10,564 nt of DNA from an uncultured Flavobacteriia bacterium (GCA_946482495.1 CAMLRV010000066.1:1-10564), one strand, 5' to 3'; shown: positions 1 to 7,601, numbered from the stretch's first letter. The notes: a model not told the origin generated them from the letters alone. Numbers and translations: made by a program.

Positions 1-327
1 TGTTCCTTTTTTCTTACTCACAATTGCACCAGTTGCAGCACCTACACCAGCACCAATTAAGGCACCTTTTGCAGTATTACTCATACCTTTCCTTTTTGCG
101 GGAGCGCTTTGAGTTGTTGAATTATTATTTCTAGATTTTTCTAAGGCTTCTTTTTCTTCATTAACTTTTGCCAATTCAGCCTCCATCGAATCTTTAATTC
201 TTTGTTTTTCCATTTCCATTTTCATGGAATCTATACTTGCTTGTTTGGCTTTTTCAATTTCTTCTTTATTTTGAAATTGACATGAAACAAGTAATAAACT
301 TAACAATAATACACATGCATTTCTCAT
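1..327 (-). CDS. Lipoprotein with coiled coil and glycine zipper, partial (C-terminus beyond left edge)
   Basis: An open frame starts at ATG (325-327) and runs 109 codons off the left edge without a stop. The first 16 residues form a lipoprotein signal: a short basic N-terminus, a Leu/Val-rich core, and a lipobox L-V-S-C with Cys16 as the lipidated residue. The residues after it include K-E-E (21-23), so outer-membrane or surface placement is possible but unproven. Residues about 21-67 are rich in Glu, Lys, Met and Leu with almost no Gly or Pro, as in a coiled coil. A polar Asn/Ser/Thr/Gln linker follows. Residues 88-100 form a regular glycine zipper (Gly88, 92, 96, 100) in a small hydrophobic segment, then a basic S-K-K-K. 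This resembles envelope proteins with glycine-zipper domains. I do not recognise a specific family and assign no function. A good promoter lies upstream (356-385). Confidence 0.8.
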   Translation of the reverse strand, partial: MRNACVLLLSLLLVSCQFQNKEEIEKAKQASIDSMKMEMEKQRIKDSMEAELAKVNEEKEALEKSRNNNSTTQSAPAKRKGMSNTAKGALIGAGVGAATGAIVSKKKGT

Positions 328-355
328 AAAAATAAAATTTAAAATTAGTATCTAA

Positions 356-385
356 CAAATTTAGCTAAAATTATGCCAAAACAAT
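356..385 (-). promoter_or_regulatory. Bacteroidota-type promoter for the lipoprotein gene
   Basis: On the minus strand, TAAATTTG (356-363) matches the -7 consensus TAnnTTTG exactly. An ATTG (382-385) lies 18 bp upstream as a -33 element, within the usual spacing. The predicted leader before the ATG at 327 is about 24 nt. This gap (328-407) also follows the ureohydrolase gene; I saw no convincing terminator hairpin in it. Confidence 0.6.
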
Positions 386-407
386 TCACACAAAACCTAA
401 AAAAGTA

Positions 408-1487
408 TTAAAACTGTACTTTTTGTCCAACATTAAGCTTTTGAGATTTCGCAAAAACACCACACATGTGGAACAACATTCTAGCACCAACATTTCCATC
501 CCAATCATCGTTTTCTCCTGGCGCCACTTCTACCAAATCAAAACCTATAATTTCTTTTCCAGAATTAGCTAGTAAATTAAATAAGTATGTTGCTTGTTCA
601 AATGAAAAACCACCAGGCACAGGCGTTCCCGTATTTGGACAATACCAAGGATACATTCCATCGATATCGAAAGAAATAGTTACTTTTTGAGGTAATTGCG
701 CGATAATTTCTTCACATTGTTGTTTCCAAGTTTGCCCTTCGAATACTTTGGCTTTCATATCTGAATCGGTATGAACAATCACACGACCATTTGATTTTTT
801 AACCACATCTACTTCTTGTTCACAGAAATCTCGAATTCCAACTTGAACAATTTTTGTAACTTCAGGAAGTTGTAGCGTATTATACATAATTGAGGCATGC
901 GAGTAAGTAAAACCTTCATATGCAATTCGTAAATCCATATGCGCATCTAAATGTAAAATTCCGAAATTATCATGTTGTGTTGCTAAAGCTTCATAATATC
1001 CAAGCGGCGTACTATGATCACCTCCTAGTAAAGCTACTTTCTTACCTTTATTTTGCCAATATAAAACTTTCTCTTTTACTTCAGTATGTAGTGTTCTACA
1101 AGCTTTATTGATTTTATGTAAATCTTCTTGTAGTGCTGGAAATGTTTCTAAATCTTCACCGTTTTCTAATGCTTCGATAATTGGTTGAGCTAACTCTTTA
1201 TATTTTTCAGAATTTTTTGCCCATTGACTTGGAGCTTCATCCATATAAATTCCAAGTTTCCATAAATCTGGAAAATCTTGGTGTAATAAATCAACTTGGA
1301 AAGATGCATCAAAAACGGCATCTGGACCTTCTGACGCACCTGCACCATAACTTACAGTTACTTCCCATGGCACTGGAATAATAATAATTTCTGATTCTTC
1401 TGCTGTAAATGGTAATCCAAACACGGTTGCGTCCGCTAAACCAGGTTGTGATGGATCGAAACTTTCAATTTTTTGCTGTTTATTCAT
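408..1487 (-). CDS. Arginase/agmatinase/formimidoylglutamase-family ureohydrolase
   Basis: A 359-residue protein of the ureohydrolase superfamily, which hydrolyses guanidino or formimidoyl groups using a two-manganese centre. The metal-binding motifs are all present: GGDHS (His158), DAHMD (Asp181, His183, Asp185) and FDID (Asp274, Asp276), followed by the family signature TGTPVPGG (286-293) and the late acidic residue in LVEVAP (Glu320). Residues about 75-145 form a helical, charged region longer than in compact arginases. The substrate (arginine, agmatine, formiminoglutamate or another) cannot be told from sequence alone; related flavobacterial proteins are often labelled formimidoylglutamase or arginase. 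The usual Asp-Pro after the DxD motif is Tyr279-Pro280 here. The ATG at 1487 is preferred over an upstream in-frame TTG at 1508, because that TTG lies inside the predicted promoter -7 element. No hut or arginine-pathway genes are adjacent. Confidence 0.85.
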   Translation of the reverse strand: MNKQQKIESFDPSQPGLADATVFGLPFTAEESEIIIIPVPWEVTVSYGAGASEGPDAVFDASFQVDLLHQDFPDLWKLGIYMDEAPSQWAKNSEKYKELAQPIIEALENGEDLETFPALQEDLHKINKACRTLHTEVKEKVLYWQNKGKKVALLGGDHSTPLGYYEALATQHDNFGILHLDAHMDLRIAYEGFTYSHASIMYNTLQLPEVTKIVQVGIRDFCEQEVDVVKKSNGRVIVHTDSDMKAKVFEGQTWKQQCEEIIAQLPQKVTISFDIDGMYPWYCPNTGTPVPGGFSFEQATYLFNLLANSGKEIIGFDLVEVAPGENDDWDGNVGARMLFHMCGVFAKSQKLNVGQKVQF

Positions 1488-1505
1488 GGTAATTTTTCTA
1501 AAGCA

Positions 1506-1513
1506 CAAAGATA
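1506..1513 (-). promoter_or_regulatory. Promoter -7 element for the ureohydrolase gene
   Basis: TATCTTTG on the minus strand is an exact match to TAnnTTTG, placed so that the transcript would start about 14 nt before the ATG at 1487. The matching -33 position falls in the T-run of the upstream terminator, and no TTG is seen there, so only half of the promoter is supported. Confidence 0.5.
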
Positions 1514-1524
1514 ATTCATTTCAT

Positions 1525-1551
1525 AAAAAAAGCCGAATAAAATTCGGCTTT
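1525..1551 (-). terminator. Rho-independent terminator after the M36 peptidase gene
   Basis: A perfect 9-bp inverted repeat, AAAGCCGAA (1529-1537) and TTCGGCTTT (1543-1551), with a 5-nt loop. On the minus-strand transcript it is followed by a run of seven U (1525-1531, partly in the stem). It begins 16 bp after the peptidase stop codon. Confidence 0.92.
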
Positions 1552-1567
1552 AGTATCATCTAAAAAA

Positions 1568-3652
1568 TTACTGTTTTATAATTTTTTGAGAAGTTTTTGA
1601 TTTTACAAAATATAGCGAATAAATTCCATTAGTTAAACCAGAAATATCAACAACAGATTCATTAGCTATTAATGAACGATGTAATACTTTTTGACCTAAC
1701 ATATTGTACATTTCGATTTCTTCATTTTCGATATTATCTCCTTTAATTGTGATAGTAGTATTTGCAGGATTTGGGTAAACTACAAAACTATTTTTAACCA
1801 TATCATCTATGCCTAAATTAGCTTGAACGATTAAATTAAAAGTACAATTTACTGATGTTCCACTAGTAGCAGTCATTGTAATTACATGTGTTCCCACTCC
1901 AACTACAGAACCAACTGCAGGCGATTGTGTTACTACGGCATTACAGTTAGAATTGATTGCATTTGTTAAACTAGAAAAACTTGGAATAGTATAATTTCCA
2001 GAAACATCCGCATTTACTGTTTGATTCCCTGGACAATTTATTGTTAATGGAATTGCTGGCATTACATAACCTGCAGCTGTATATTTATCAGTCATTACTT
2101 TAATATCCGCACAACTATAATTCATATTTATAGCCGCTTGTCTTACAGCAATTGCAGCATTTTGTTGATTTGTAGAACTATTAGTTAATGCTAATCCTTC
2201 TAAGAATGCTTTATCAGTTTTTGTTCTACCTAAAACATCCCAAATTTTCATGTTAACTGTTGCCCAAATTTGACCATCAGTATGGATTTGATTTACTAAA
2301 CCTCCAGGATATGTTGGCGCATAAGCAGTTGTTCTTCCTCCCCAACATGGGTTATGACCATCCCAGCTAAATACATAGTTATTAGCAGCATCGGCAGCAG
2401 TCCATTGATTTAAAGCTCTACTATTAGATTGTGCCCAATAATCTCCCGAACCTTCACTTAATCCATTTACTTGAGATAATGAACCTCCTGTTAACCAATC
2501 GTGTAGTCCATGGCCTAATTCATGCCAAATTACATCTCCATCTTCACCATCATCCACACATCCTTCACCAAAAACTAACACTCCATTAGAATAGTGAGAA
2601 TTATCAGCACCATTTTCACCAGACGGATCAAACCATAAAATTCCAGCATGAGAACCATCAACATTTTGAATACAGTTTACACCTAGTGTTTGATTGATAT
2701 ATCTTAAACTATTATCCGTATGATAAAATACGTTTGCCGCTTCGAAACCATCTTGATTACGAGTAAATGCAAAATTGTTAGTAGCTTGTGTAAATAAACC
2801 TTTGTTTGGATTTTCTAAATTTTTAATTTCAACAAATGAACTTTTTAATTTAAATGTTCCAGCAGTATTATCCACTTCAGGTAAATTTACATTCACTCTT
2901 TGTGCATTTAATTCAGCTGTATCAGTATCGTTAGAACCATCCACATAATTCCCACCATAAGCAACATGAGCAGCAGAAAGTGGATCAGACAAAAACACCA
3001 TTGCTGTACCAGGTTGGAAAGCTAATGTTGAATTTGCTTCTTTAGGCATAAAATATTTTTGACTATTTGAAGTTTTTGTGTTGTGATTATGAGGATTTGT
3101 ACATTCAGCACCACAATAAATTGCGATATCTTTTGCACTTATTATATTTCCATTTAAGGCATCAATAATTACTTCCCAGCTTCCGTTTTTCTCTTCGAAA
3201 CTAGTAACAATTCTGTATACTAATTGAGTTGTAGCTAACTTATTATACACAAATAATTTTGATTCTTGAAAAGTAACCATTCCAGACACACCAATTTCTC
3301 TATCAGAAATTTGAATAGCATTTTCTTTAGAAATTTGAGGTACTGTATTAATTTGTACTAAATCCTTAGTAATGTTATGATCAGTAAAAGAAATTTGACC
3401 ATTAGGATTGAAATGAATAACAATTTCCGAATCGAAAACTGGAACGTTATTTACCATTTGTTGGAAACGTAATGTTTCCCCAGAAATACTTTTACGTACA
3501 AAGCGTAAATTGATGTCGGAATCAGAATTAATTTTTAATTCTTTAAAATTGGATTTGATCCAATTTCTTGCTTCTTGTTCTTTTTCAGAAGTTTGCCCAT
3601 TAGCAAAAATCGATATAAAAAGAACTAAAATAAAAAGTAGGTTTTTTTTCAT
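1568..3652 (-). CDS. Secreted M36 (fungalysin-type) metallopeptidase with HYR domain and T9SS sorting domain
   Basis: A 694-residue exported zinc protease. A signal peptide spans residues 1 to about 20 (KKN, hydrophobic core, ANGQ). Residues about 40-90 resemble an FTP propeptide and about 105-175 a PepSY-like propeptide; the prodomain probably keeps the enzyme inactive until it is removed. The catalytic part spans about 215-535 and has HELGH (His377, Glu378, His381) with the third zinc ligand probably Glu400 in LSEGSGDYW. A later HTDGQIW (from His457) fits the M36 pattern that supplies the transition-state histidine. Residues about 536-610 form one HYR (immunoglobulin-like) domain with Cys540, Cys570 and Cys603. 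The end (about 618-694) is a type A T9SS sorting domain: YPNPA, then MYNMLGQ, then LTNGIYSL and a basic end. The protein should cross the outer membrane through T9SS and be released or surface-anchored after tail cleavage. The gene has its own promoter and terminator. The exact substrate is unknown. Confidence 0.93.
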   Translation of the reverse strand: MKKNLLFILVLFISIFANGQTSEKEQEARNWIKSNFKELKINSDSDINLRFVRKSISGETLRFQQMVNNVPVFDSEIVIHFNPNGQISFTDHNITKDLVQINTVPQISKENAIQISDREIGVSGMVTFQESKLFVYNKLATTQLVYRIVTSFEEKNGSWEVIIDALNGNIISAKDIAIYCGAECTNPHNHNTKTSNSQKYFMPKEANSTLAFQPGTAMVFLSDPLSAAHVAYGGNYVDGSNDTDTAELNAQRVNVNLPEVDNTAGTFKLKSSFVEIKNLENPNKGLFTQATNNFAFTRNQDGFEAANVFYHTDNSLRYINQTLGVNCIQNVDGSHAGILWFDPSGENGADNSHYSNGVLVFGEGCVDDGEDGDVIWHELGHGLHDWLTGGSLSQVNGLSEGSGDYWAQSNSRALNQWTAADAANNYVFSWDGHNPCWGGRTTAYAPTYPGGLVNQIHTDGQIWATVNMKIWDVLGRTKTDKAFLEGLALTNSSTNQQNAAIAVRQAAINMNYSCADIKVMTDKYTAAGYVMPAIPLTINCPGNQTVNADVSGNYTIPSFSSLTNAINSNCNAVVTQSPAVGSVVGVGTHVITMTATSGTSVNCTFNLIVQANLGIDDMVKNSFVVYPNPANTTITIKGDNIENEEIEMYNMLGQKVLHRSLIANESVVDISGLTNGIYSLYFVKSKTSQKIIKQ

Positions 3653-3678
3653 TTTTAGTAGTTTTGTGATTAATTTAA

Positions 3679-3709
3679 CAAAATTATTAAAAAATGTGAA
3701 AAAACCTAA
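3679..3709 (-). promoter_or_regulatory. Promoter for the M36 peptidase gene
   Basis: TAATTTTG on the minus strand (3679-3686) matches TAnnTTTG exactly and would give a leader of about 22 nt before the ATG at 3652. A weak -33 candidate, TTAG (3706-3709), sits 19 bp upstream. The element lies in the 68-bp gap after kynU, where I could not find a GC-containing terminator, so some read-through from kynU is possible. Confidence 0.5.
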
Positions 3710-3720
3710 CTTTTCGTGTT

Positions 3721-5007
3721 TTATTTTGCCTTATTAAGAATTCCTTGCTTTAAAATTTGTCCGAAATTATAAATATCTTCATAAGATGTATAGAAAGGAA
3801 CTGGTGCTAAACGAATTACATTTGGTTCACGCCAATCTGTAATTACACCATTTTGCATTAAGTATGTAAATAGTTCTTTTCCTTGACCATGTAAATAAAC
3901 TGATAATTGACAACCTCTTTCATTTTGATTAGAGGGTGTAATGACTTCGAATTCTGTTCCTTCAATTTCTTTATCAATTTCATGAAGTACAAATTCTAAA
4001 TACGATGTAATTACATTTCTTTTAGCAATTAATTTATCCATACCAACTTCAGCAAACATTTCTACAGTTGCTAAATAGGGTGCTAAAGTTAAAATTGGCA
4101 AATTACTTACTTGCCATCCATTTGCTCCTTCAACAGCATCAAAATTTGGCTCCATTAAGAAACGACGCTCTTTATTATGACCATACCAACCAGCAAAACG
4201 ATTTAATTGTTTATTGGCATGATGTTTTTCATGTACGAAATATCCAGAAGCATTTCCTGGCCCAGAATTCATGTATTTATAACTACACCAAGCCGCAAAA
4301 TCTACTTGCCAATCGTGTAAATTTAATTCGATATTACCTGCAGCGTGAGCTAAATCCCAACCTACAATTGCACCAACTTTATGTCCGGCAGCAGTAATAG
4401 CTTTCATATCAAAAACTTGACCTGTGTAATAATTCACACCACCAATGAAAACTAAAGCTAATTCATCTCCTAATTCTTCAATTTTTGCTAAAATATCTTC
4501 TTGACGAGTTGTTAGTTCGCCTTCTCTTCTATTAATTTCAACAATGGCATCTTCAGGAACAAAGCCATGAAATTTCACTTGACTTTGCAACATATATTGA
4601 TCAGATGGAAATGCTTTTTCTTCACAAAGAATTTTAATTCTTTTTCCTTTTGGTTGATAGAAAGAAACTAATAATAAGTGCAAGTTAATTGTCAGCGTAT
4701 TCATTACACCAACTTCAGATGTTTTTGCACCAACTAATTTAGATAATGGCTCACAAAATCTTTCATGATAATCCCACCAAGGTTTTTCTGAATAAAAATG
4801 ACCTTCCACAGCCATATTTGCCCAATCGTTCATTACTTCGTTAACGTAATTTTTGGTGATTTTCGGTTGTAATCCTAAAGAATTTCCAGTAAAATAAATT
4901 ACATTTTTATTATCGTGTTGTGGAAAATGGAATTCGTTTTTATAGTCTTTTAATTCATCTTGAGCATCTAAGCTTAAAGCGAATTCTCTAGTATTTTGAA
5001 AGTTCAT
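3721..5007 (-). CDS. kynU: Kynureninase
   Basis: A 428-residue PLP-dependent hydrolase of the aminotransferase class V fold, cytosolic and normally a homodimer. It cleaves L-kynurenine to anthranilate plus alanine, and 3-hydroxykynurenine to 3-hydroxyanthranilate plus alanine, in tryptophan degradation or in the kynurenine route to NAD. Visible motifs are YFTGNSLGLQP (38-48) near the N-terminus, the cofactor-contacting GWDLAHAAGN (Asp218, His221), and WCSYKYMNSGPG with Lys244 as the Schiff-base lysine. FAGWYGH (271-277) and a C-terminal NVIRLAPVPFY segment with the carboxylate-binding arginine (Arg399) are also typical. Length is normal for bacterial kynureninases. No tryptophan dioxygenase, kynurenine formamidase or kynurenine monooxygenase gene is in the window. 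The gene lies between the queA terminator and the M36 promoter and may be monocistronic. Confidence 0.95.
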   Translation of the reverse strand: MNFQNTREFALSLDAQDELKDYKNEFHFPQHDNKNVIYFTGNSLGLQPKITKNYVNEVMNDWANMAVEGHFYSEKPWWDYHERFCEPLSKLVGAKTSEVGVMNTLTINLHLLLVSFYQPKGKRIKILCEEKAFPSDQYMLQSQVKFHGFVPEDAIVEINRREGELTTRQEDILAKIEELGDELALVFIGGVNYYTGQVFDMKAITAAGHKVGAIVGWDLAHAAGNIELNLHDWQVDFAAWCSYKYMNSGPGNASGYFVHEKHHANKQLNRFAGWYGHNKERRFLMEPNFDAVEGANGWQVSNLPILTLAPYLATVEMFAEVGMDKLIAKRNVITSYLEFVLHEIDKEIEGTEFEVITPSNQNERGCQLSVYLHGQGKELFTYLMQNGVITDWREPNVIRLAPVPFYTSYEDIYNFGQILKQGILNKAK

Positions 5008-5026
5008 TGTAGTTTTTTTAGTAGCG

Positions 5027-5034
5027 TAAAAGTA
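5027..5034 (-). promoter_or_regulatory. Weak promoter -7 candidate for kynU
   Basis: TACTTTTA on the minus strand matches TAnnTTTG except for the final base, 19 bp upstream of the kynU ATG. The preceding region is a T-rich run from the queA terminator with no TTG at the right spacing. A promoter is expected here because a terminator lies just upstream, but this match is poor. Confidence 0.25.
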
Positions 5035-5051
5035 GAAAAAAAATGAGAAAT

Positions 5052-5080
5052 AAAAAAACCCAACATTTCTGAAGGGTTTT
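5052..5080 (-). terminator. Rho-independent terminator after queA
   Basis: On the minus strand, AAAACCC (5074-5080) pairs with GGGTTTT (5055-5061). The inside can fold further as a two-U internal mismatch and CA-GAAA-TG. It is followed by T residues to 5052. It lies 24 bp after the queA stop. Confidence 0.85.
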
Positions 5081-5104
5081 ATTTAACATTATTGTATTTG
5101 AAAA

Positions 5105-6154
5105 TTATAAAATTAACATAGCGTCTCCGTAAGAGTAAAAATTATATTTTTCTTTGATTGCGATATCATAAGCTTTTCTCATTAAATCGTGACCACAAAA
5201 TGCAGAAACCATCATTAACAAAGTTGATTTTGGCGTATGAAAATTTGACACCATGGCATCAGCGATACTAAAATCGTATGGCGGATAAATGAATTTATTT
5301 GTCCAACCATTATATGGATTTAAAGTTTTCATTGAAGAAACTGTACTTTCCATGGCACGCATAGAAGTTGTACCAACACAACAAATTTTTCTTTTCTTTG
5401 CTTTAGCTGCATTGATTACATCACAAGCCTCTTGCGTTACAATCATTTCTTCAGAATCCATTTTGTGTTTCGATAAATCTTCCACTTCTACTGGATTAAA
5501 AGTTCCTAAACCAACGTGTAATGTTACTTCGGCAAAATTCACACCTTTAATTTCTAAACGTTTCATCAAATGTTTAGAGAAGTGTAAACCAGCAGTTGGC
5601 GCTGCAACAGCACCTTCTTCTTTTGCATAAATCGTTTGGTAACGCTCTGCGTCTTCAGGTGTTACTTCACGGTTGATATATTTTGGGATTGGAGTTTCTC
5701 CTAACTCGATTAGTTTTTCTCTAAATTCTTCATAAGAACCATCATATAAAAAACGTAATGTTCTACCACGAGAAGTTGTATTATCAATTACTTCAGCTAC
5801 TAATGAATCATCATCACCGAAGTATAATTTATTTCCAATTCTGATTTTACGAGCAGGATCAACAAGAACGTCCCATAAACGTTGTTCAGCATTTAATTCT
5901 CTTAATAAGAAAACTTCAATTCTTGCCCCAGTTTTTTCTTTATTACCATATAAACGAGCTGGAAAAACTTTTGTATTATTCAATACCATTACGTCTCCAT
6001 CATCAAAATAATCGATAATATCTTTAAACATTTTATGTTCTATTTCGCCTGTTTTTCTATGCACAACCATTAAACGAGATTCATCTCTGTTTTCTGATGG
6101 GAATTCGGCTAATAATTCTTCTGGTAAATTAAACTGGAAGTTAGATAATTTCAT
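5105..6154 (-). CDS. queA: S-adenosylmethionine:tRNA ribosyltransferase-isomerase
   Basis: A 349-residue protein covering the whole QueA family length. It transfers and rearranges the ribosyl group of S-adenosylmethionine onto 7-aminomethyl-7-deazaguanine at the wobble position (34) of tRNAs for Asp, Asn, His and Tyr, giving epoxyqueuosine. Family motifs run in order along the protein: NRDESRLMV (22-30), [12 protein letters not shown] (57-68), [12 protein letters not shown] (181-192), HVGLGTF (213-219), [10 protein letters not shown] (261-270), [16 protein letters not shown] (304-319) and [10 protein letters not shown] (339-348). The ATG at 6154 begins the conserved N-terminus directly. It is flanked by its own promoter (6222-6254) and terminator and appears monocistronic; no tgt or other queuosine genes are present here. 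The leader has repeated sequences able to form hairpins. Confidence 0.97.
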   Translation of the reverse strand: MKLSNFQFNLPEELLAEFPSENRDESRLMVVHRKTGEIEHKMFKDIIDYFDDGDVMVLNNTKVFPARLYGNKEKTGARIEVFLLRELNAEQRLWDVLVDPARKIRIGNKLYFGDDDSLVAEVIDNTTSRGRTLRFLYDGSYEEFREKLIELGETPIPKYINREVTPEDAERYQTIYAKEEGAVAAPTAGLHFSKHLMKRLEIKGVNFAEVTLHVGLGTFNPVEVEDLSKHKMDSEEMIVTQEACDVINAAKAKKRKICCVGTTSMRAMESTVSSMKTLNPYNGWTNKFIYPPYDFSIADAMVSNFHTPKSTLLMMVSAFCGHDLMRKAYDIAIKEKYNFYSYGDAMLIL

Positions 6155-6174
6155 ATTAAAATATTAAGATTTTA

Positions 6175-6211
6175 GTATTAAGTATTAAGACGTTATAAAA
6201 GCGCTTAATAC
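6175..6211 (-). repeat. Inverted and tandem repeats in the queA leader
   Basis: On the transcript strand GTATTAAG (6204-6211) is followed by two copies of its reverse complement CTTAATAC, at 6182-6189 and 6175-6182, sharing one base. The first copy can therefore form an 8-bp stem with either of the later copies (loops of 14 or 21 nt). A further imperfect copy (6162-6168) lies just before the start codon. Given the predicted transcript start near 6217, this would be a hairpin at the very 5' end of the mRNA. Confidence 0.6.
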
Positions 6212-6221
6212 AAATTGTGTG

Positions 6222-6254
6222 CAAATATACAATTGTGAGATAGGCGTTGTCAAG
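6222..6254 (-). promoter_or_regulatory. Bacteroidota-type promoter for queA
   Basis: TATATTTG (6222-6229, minus strand) matches the TAnnTTTG -7 element exactly, with CTTG (6251-6254) 21 bp upstream as the -33 element. It lies just downstream of the gltA terminator and predicts a leader of roughly 60 nt before the queA ATG. Confidence 0.7.
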
Positions 6255-6280
6255 TAAAAACGTATTTATTTTAGTTGAAT

Positions 6281-6309
6281 AAAAAAAGTCCCAAACAAAT
6301 TGGGACTTT
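6281..6309 (-). terminator. Rho-independent terminator after gltA
   Basis: A perfect 10-bp inverted repeat, AAAGTCCCAA (6285-6294) and TTGGGACTTT (6300-6309), with a 5-nt loop. The transcript strand then reads a run of T residues down to 6281. It starts 5 bp after the gltA stop codon. Confidence 0.95.
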
Positions 6310-6314
6310 AAAGA

Positions 6315-7601
6315 TTATTTTCTGTCTTCGAATTTTACGAAATCTCTTAATGGATGACCAGTATAAACTTGACGTGGACGACCAATTGGTTCTTTATTCA
6401 CACGCATTTCTTTCCATTGTGCAATCCAACCTGGTAAACGACCAATTGCAAATAATACTGTAAACATATCTGTTGGAATTCCTAAAGCACGGTAAATAAT
6501 ACCCGAATAGAAATCAACGTTTGGATATAATTTTCTATCAACGAAATATGGATCTACTAAAGCTGATTCTTCTAATTTCTTAGCAATTGCTAAAATTGGG
6601 TCATTCACACCTAATTCAGCTAACACTTCATCAGCAGCTTTTTTGATGATTTTCGCTCTTGGGTCGAAATTTTTATAAACTCTGTGTCCGAATCCCATTA
6701 AACGGAATTCATCATTTTTATCTTTTGCTTTAGCTAAATATTTCTCAGCATCACCACCATCTTTTTGGATAGCTTCTAGCATTTCTAATACAGCTTGATT
6801 AGCACCACCATGCAATGGTCCCCAAAGCGCAGAAACTCCTGCAGAAATTGAAGCAAATAAACCAGCATGTGAAGAACCTACCATACGAACTGTTGAAGTA
6901 GAACAGTTTTGTTCGTGATCTGCGTGTAAGATGAACAATTTATCTAAAGCAGCTACAACCGTTGGGTTGATTTTATATGGTCCTGTAGGCAATTTAAACA
7001 TTAACTGCATAAAGTTATCTACATAACCGATAGTGTTATCATAATAATTTAATGGATAACCCATGTTTTTTCTGTATGTCCAAGTTGCTAACACTAGGAA
7101 TTTACCCATAGTTTTGCAAATAGCTTCATACATTTCTTTTTCATTTTCAACGTTAACTACTTTTGGGTTAAACGCTGTTAATGCACTTGTTAATGCAGAT
7201 AAAACGCCCATTGGGTGAGCTGTTTTTGGAAAACCATCAATGATGTTTTTCATTTCTTCATTAACTAAAGTATATTTACGAATATTTGTTTCGAAATCTG
7301 CTAATTGAGCTTTAGTTGGTAATTCACCAAAGATTACTAAATAAGAAACTTCTAAAAAGTCTGCTTTATCAGCTAAGTCTTCAATTGAATAACCACGGTA
7401 TCTTAAAATTCCTTCTTCACCGTCTAAGAAAGTAATATCACTTTTACAAACTCCTGAATTTTTGTATCCTGGATCATAAGTAATGGCACCTGTTAAATCT
7501 CTTAATTTACTAATATCGATAGCTGTTTCGTTTTCACTACCAACCATCATTGGAAGTTCTACTCTTTGGCCATCAATTTCTATAATTGCATTTTTCGACA
7601 T
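6315..7601 (-). CDS. gltA: Citrate synthase
   Basis: A 428-residue type II (E. coli-like) citrate synthase, which condenses acetyl-CoA and oxaloacetate to citrate at the entry of the TCA cycle in the cytosol. The catalytic triad is intact: His264 in GPLHGG, His306 in GFGHRVY and Asp363 in NVDFYSG. Oxaloacetate and CoA contacts expected for the family are also present: His229 in HADHEQN, Arg315 in FDPRA, Arg388 in IGRLPG and Arg408 in IGRPR. The N-terminal beta domain (about 1-60) is typical of the hexameric bacterial form, which is often NADH-regulated; whether this one is regulated cannot be read here. The ATG at 7601 begins the normal N-terminus. A clear terminator follows. The 140 bp upstream are extremely AT-rich, and I found no perfect TAnnTTTG element there, so its promoter is unassigned. 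Confidence 0.97.
   Translation of the reverse strand: MSKNAIIEIDGQRVELPMMVGSENETAIDISKLRDLTGAITYDPGYKNSGVCKSDITFLDGEEGILRYRGYSIEDLADKADFLEVSYLVIFGELPTKAQLADFETNIRKYTLVNEEMKNIIDGFPKTAHPMGVLSALTSALTAFNPKVVNVENEKEMYEAICKTMGKFLVLATWTYRKNMGYPLNYYDNTIGYVDNFMQLMFKLPTGPYKINPTVVAALDKLFILHADHEQNCSTSTVRMVGSSHAGLFASISAGVSALWGPLHGGANQAVLEMLEAIQKDGGDAEKYLAKAKDKNDEFRLMGFGHRVYKNFDPRAKIIKKAADEVLAELGVNDPILAIAKKLEESALVDPYFVDRKLYPNVDFYSGIIYRALGIPTDMFTVLFAIGRLPGWIAQWKEMRVNKEPIGRPRQVYTGHPLRDFVKFEDRK

Noticed and set aside
466..690. Plus-strand open frames opposite the ureohydrolase and other genes (for example 466-690, 920-1111, 1181-1381, 4068-4397, 5289-5630, 8068-8316)
   Set aside because: All lie wholly inside well-supported minus-strand genes in another frame, have no recognisable domains, and show compositions expected of antisense translation.
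1488..1508. Upstream TTG start for the ureohydrolase at 1508
   Set aside because: It overlaps the predicted -7 promoter element; the ATG at 1487 is preferred.
3653..3720. Terminator after kynU
   Set aside because: T-runs are present, but I could find only a short A-T stem of about five pairs and no GC-containing hairpin, so none is annotated.
3510..3737. Plus-strand open frame spanning the M36 start and the gap to kynU
   Set aside because: It covers the antisense of the signal peptide and a promoter region; the Phe/Lys-rich sequence reflects AT-rich DNA.
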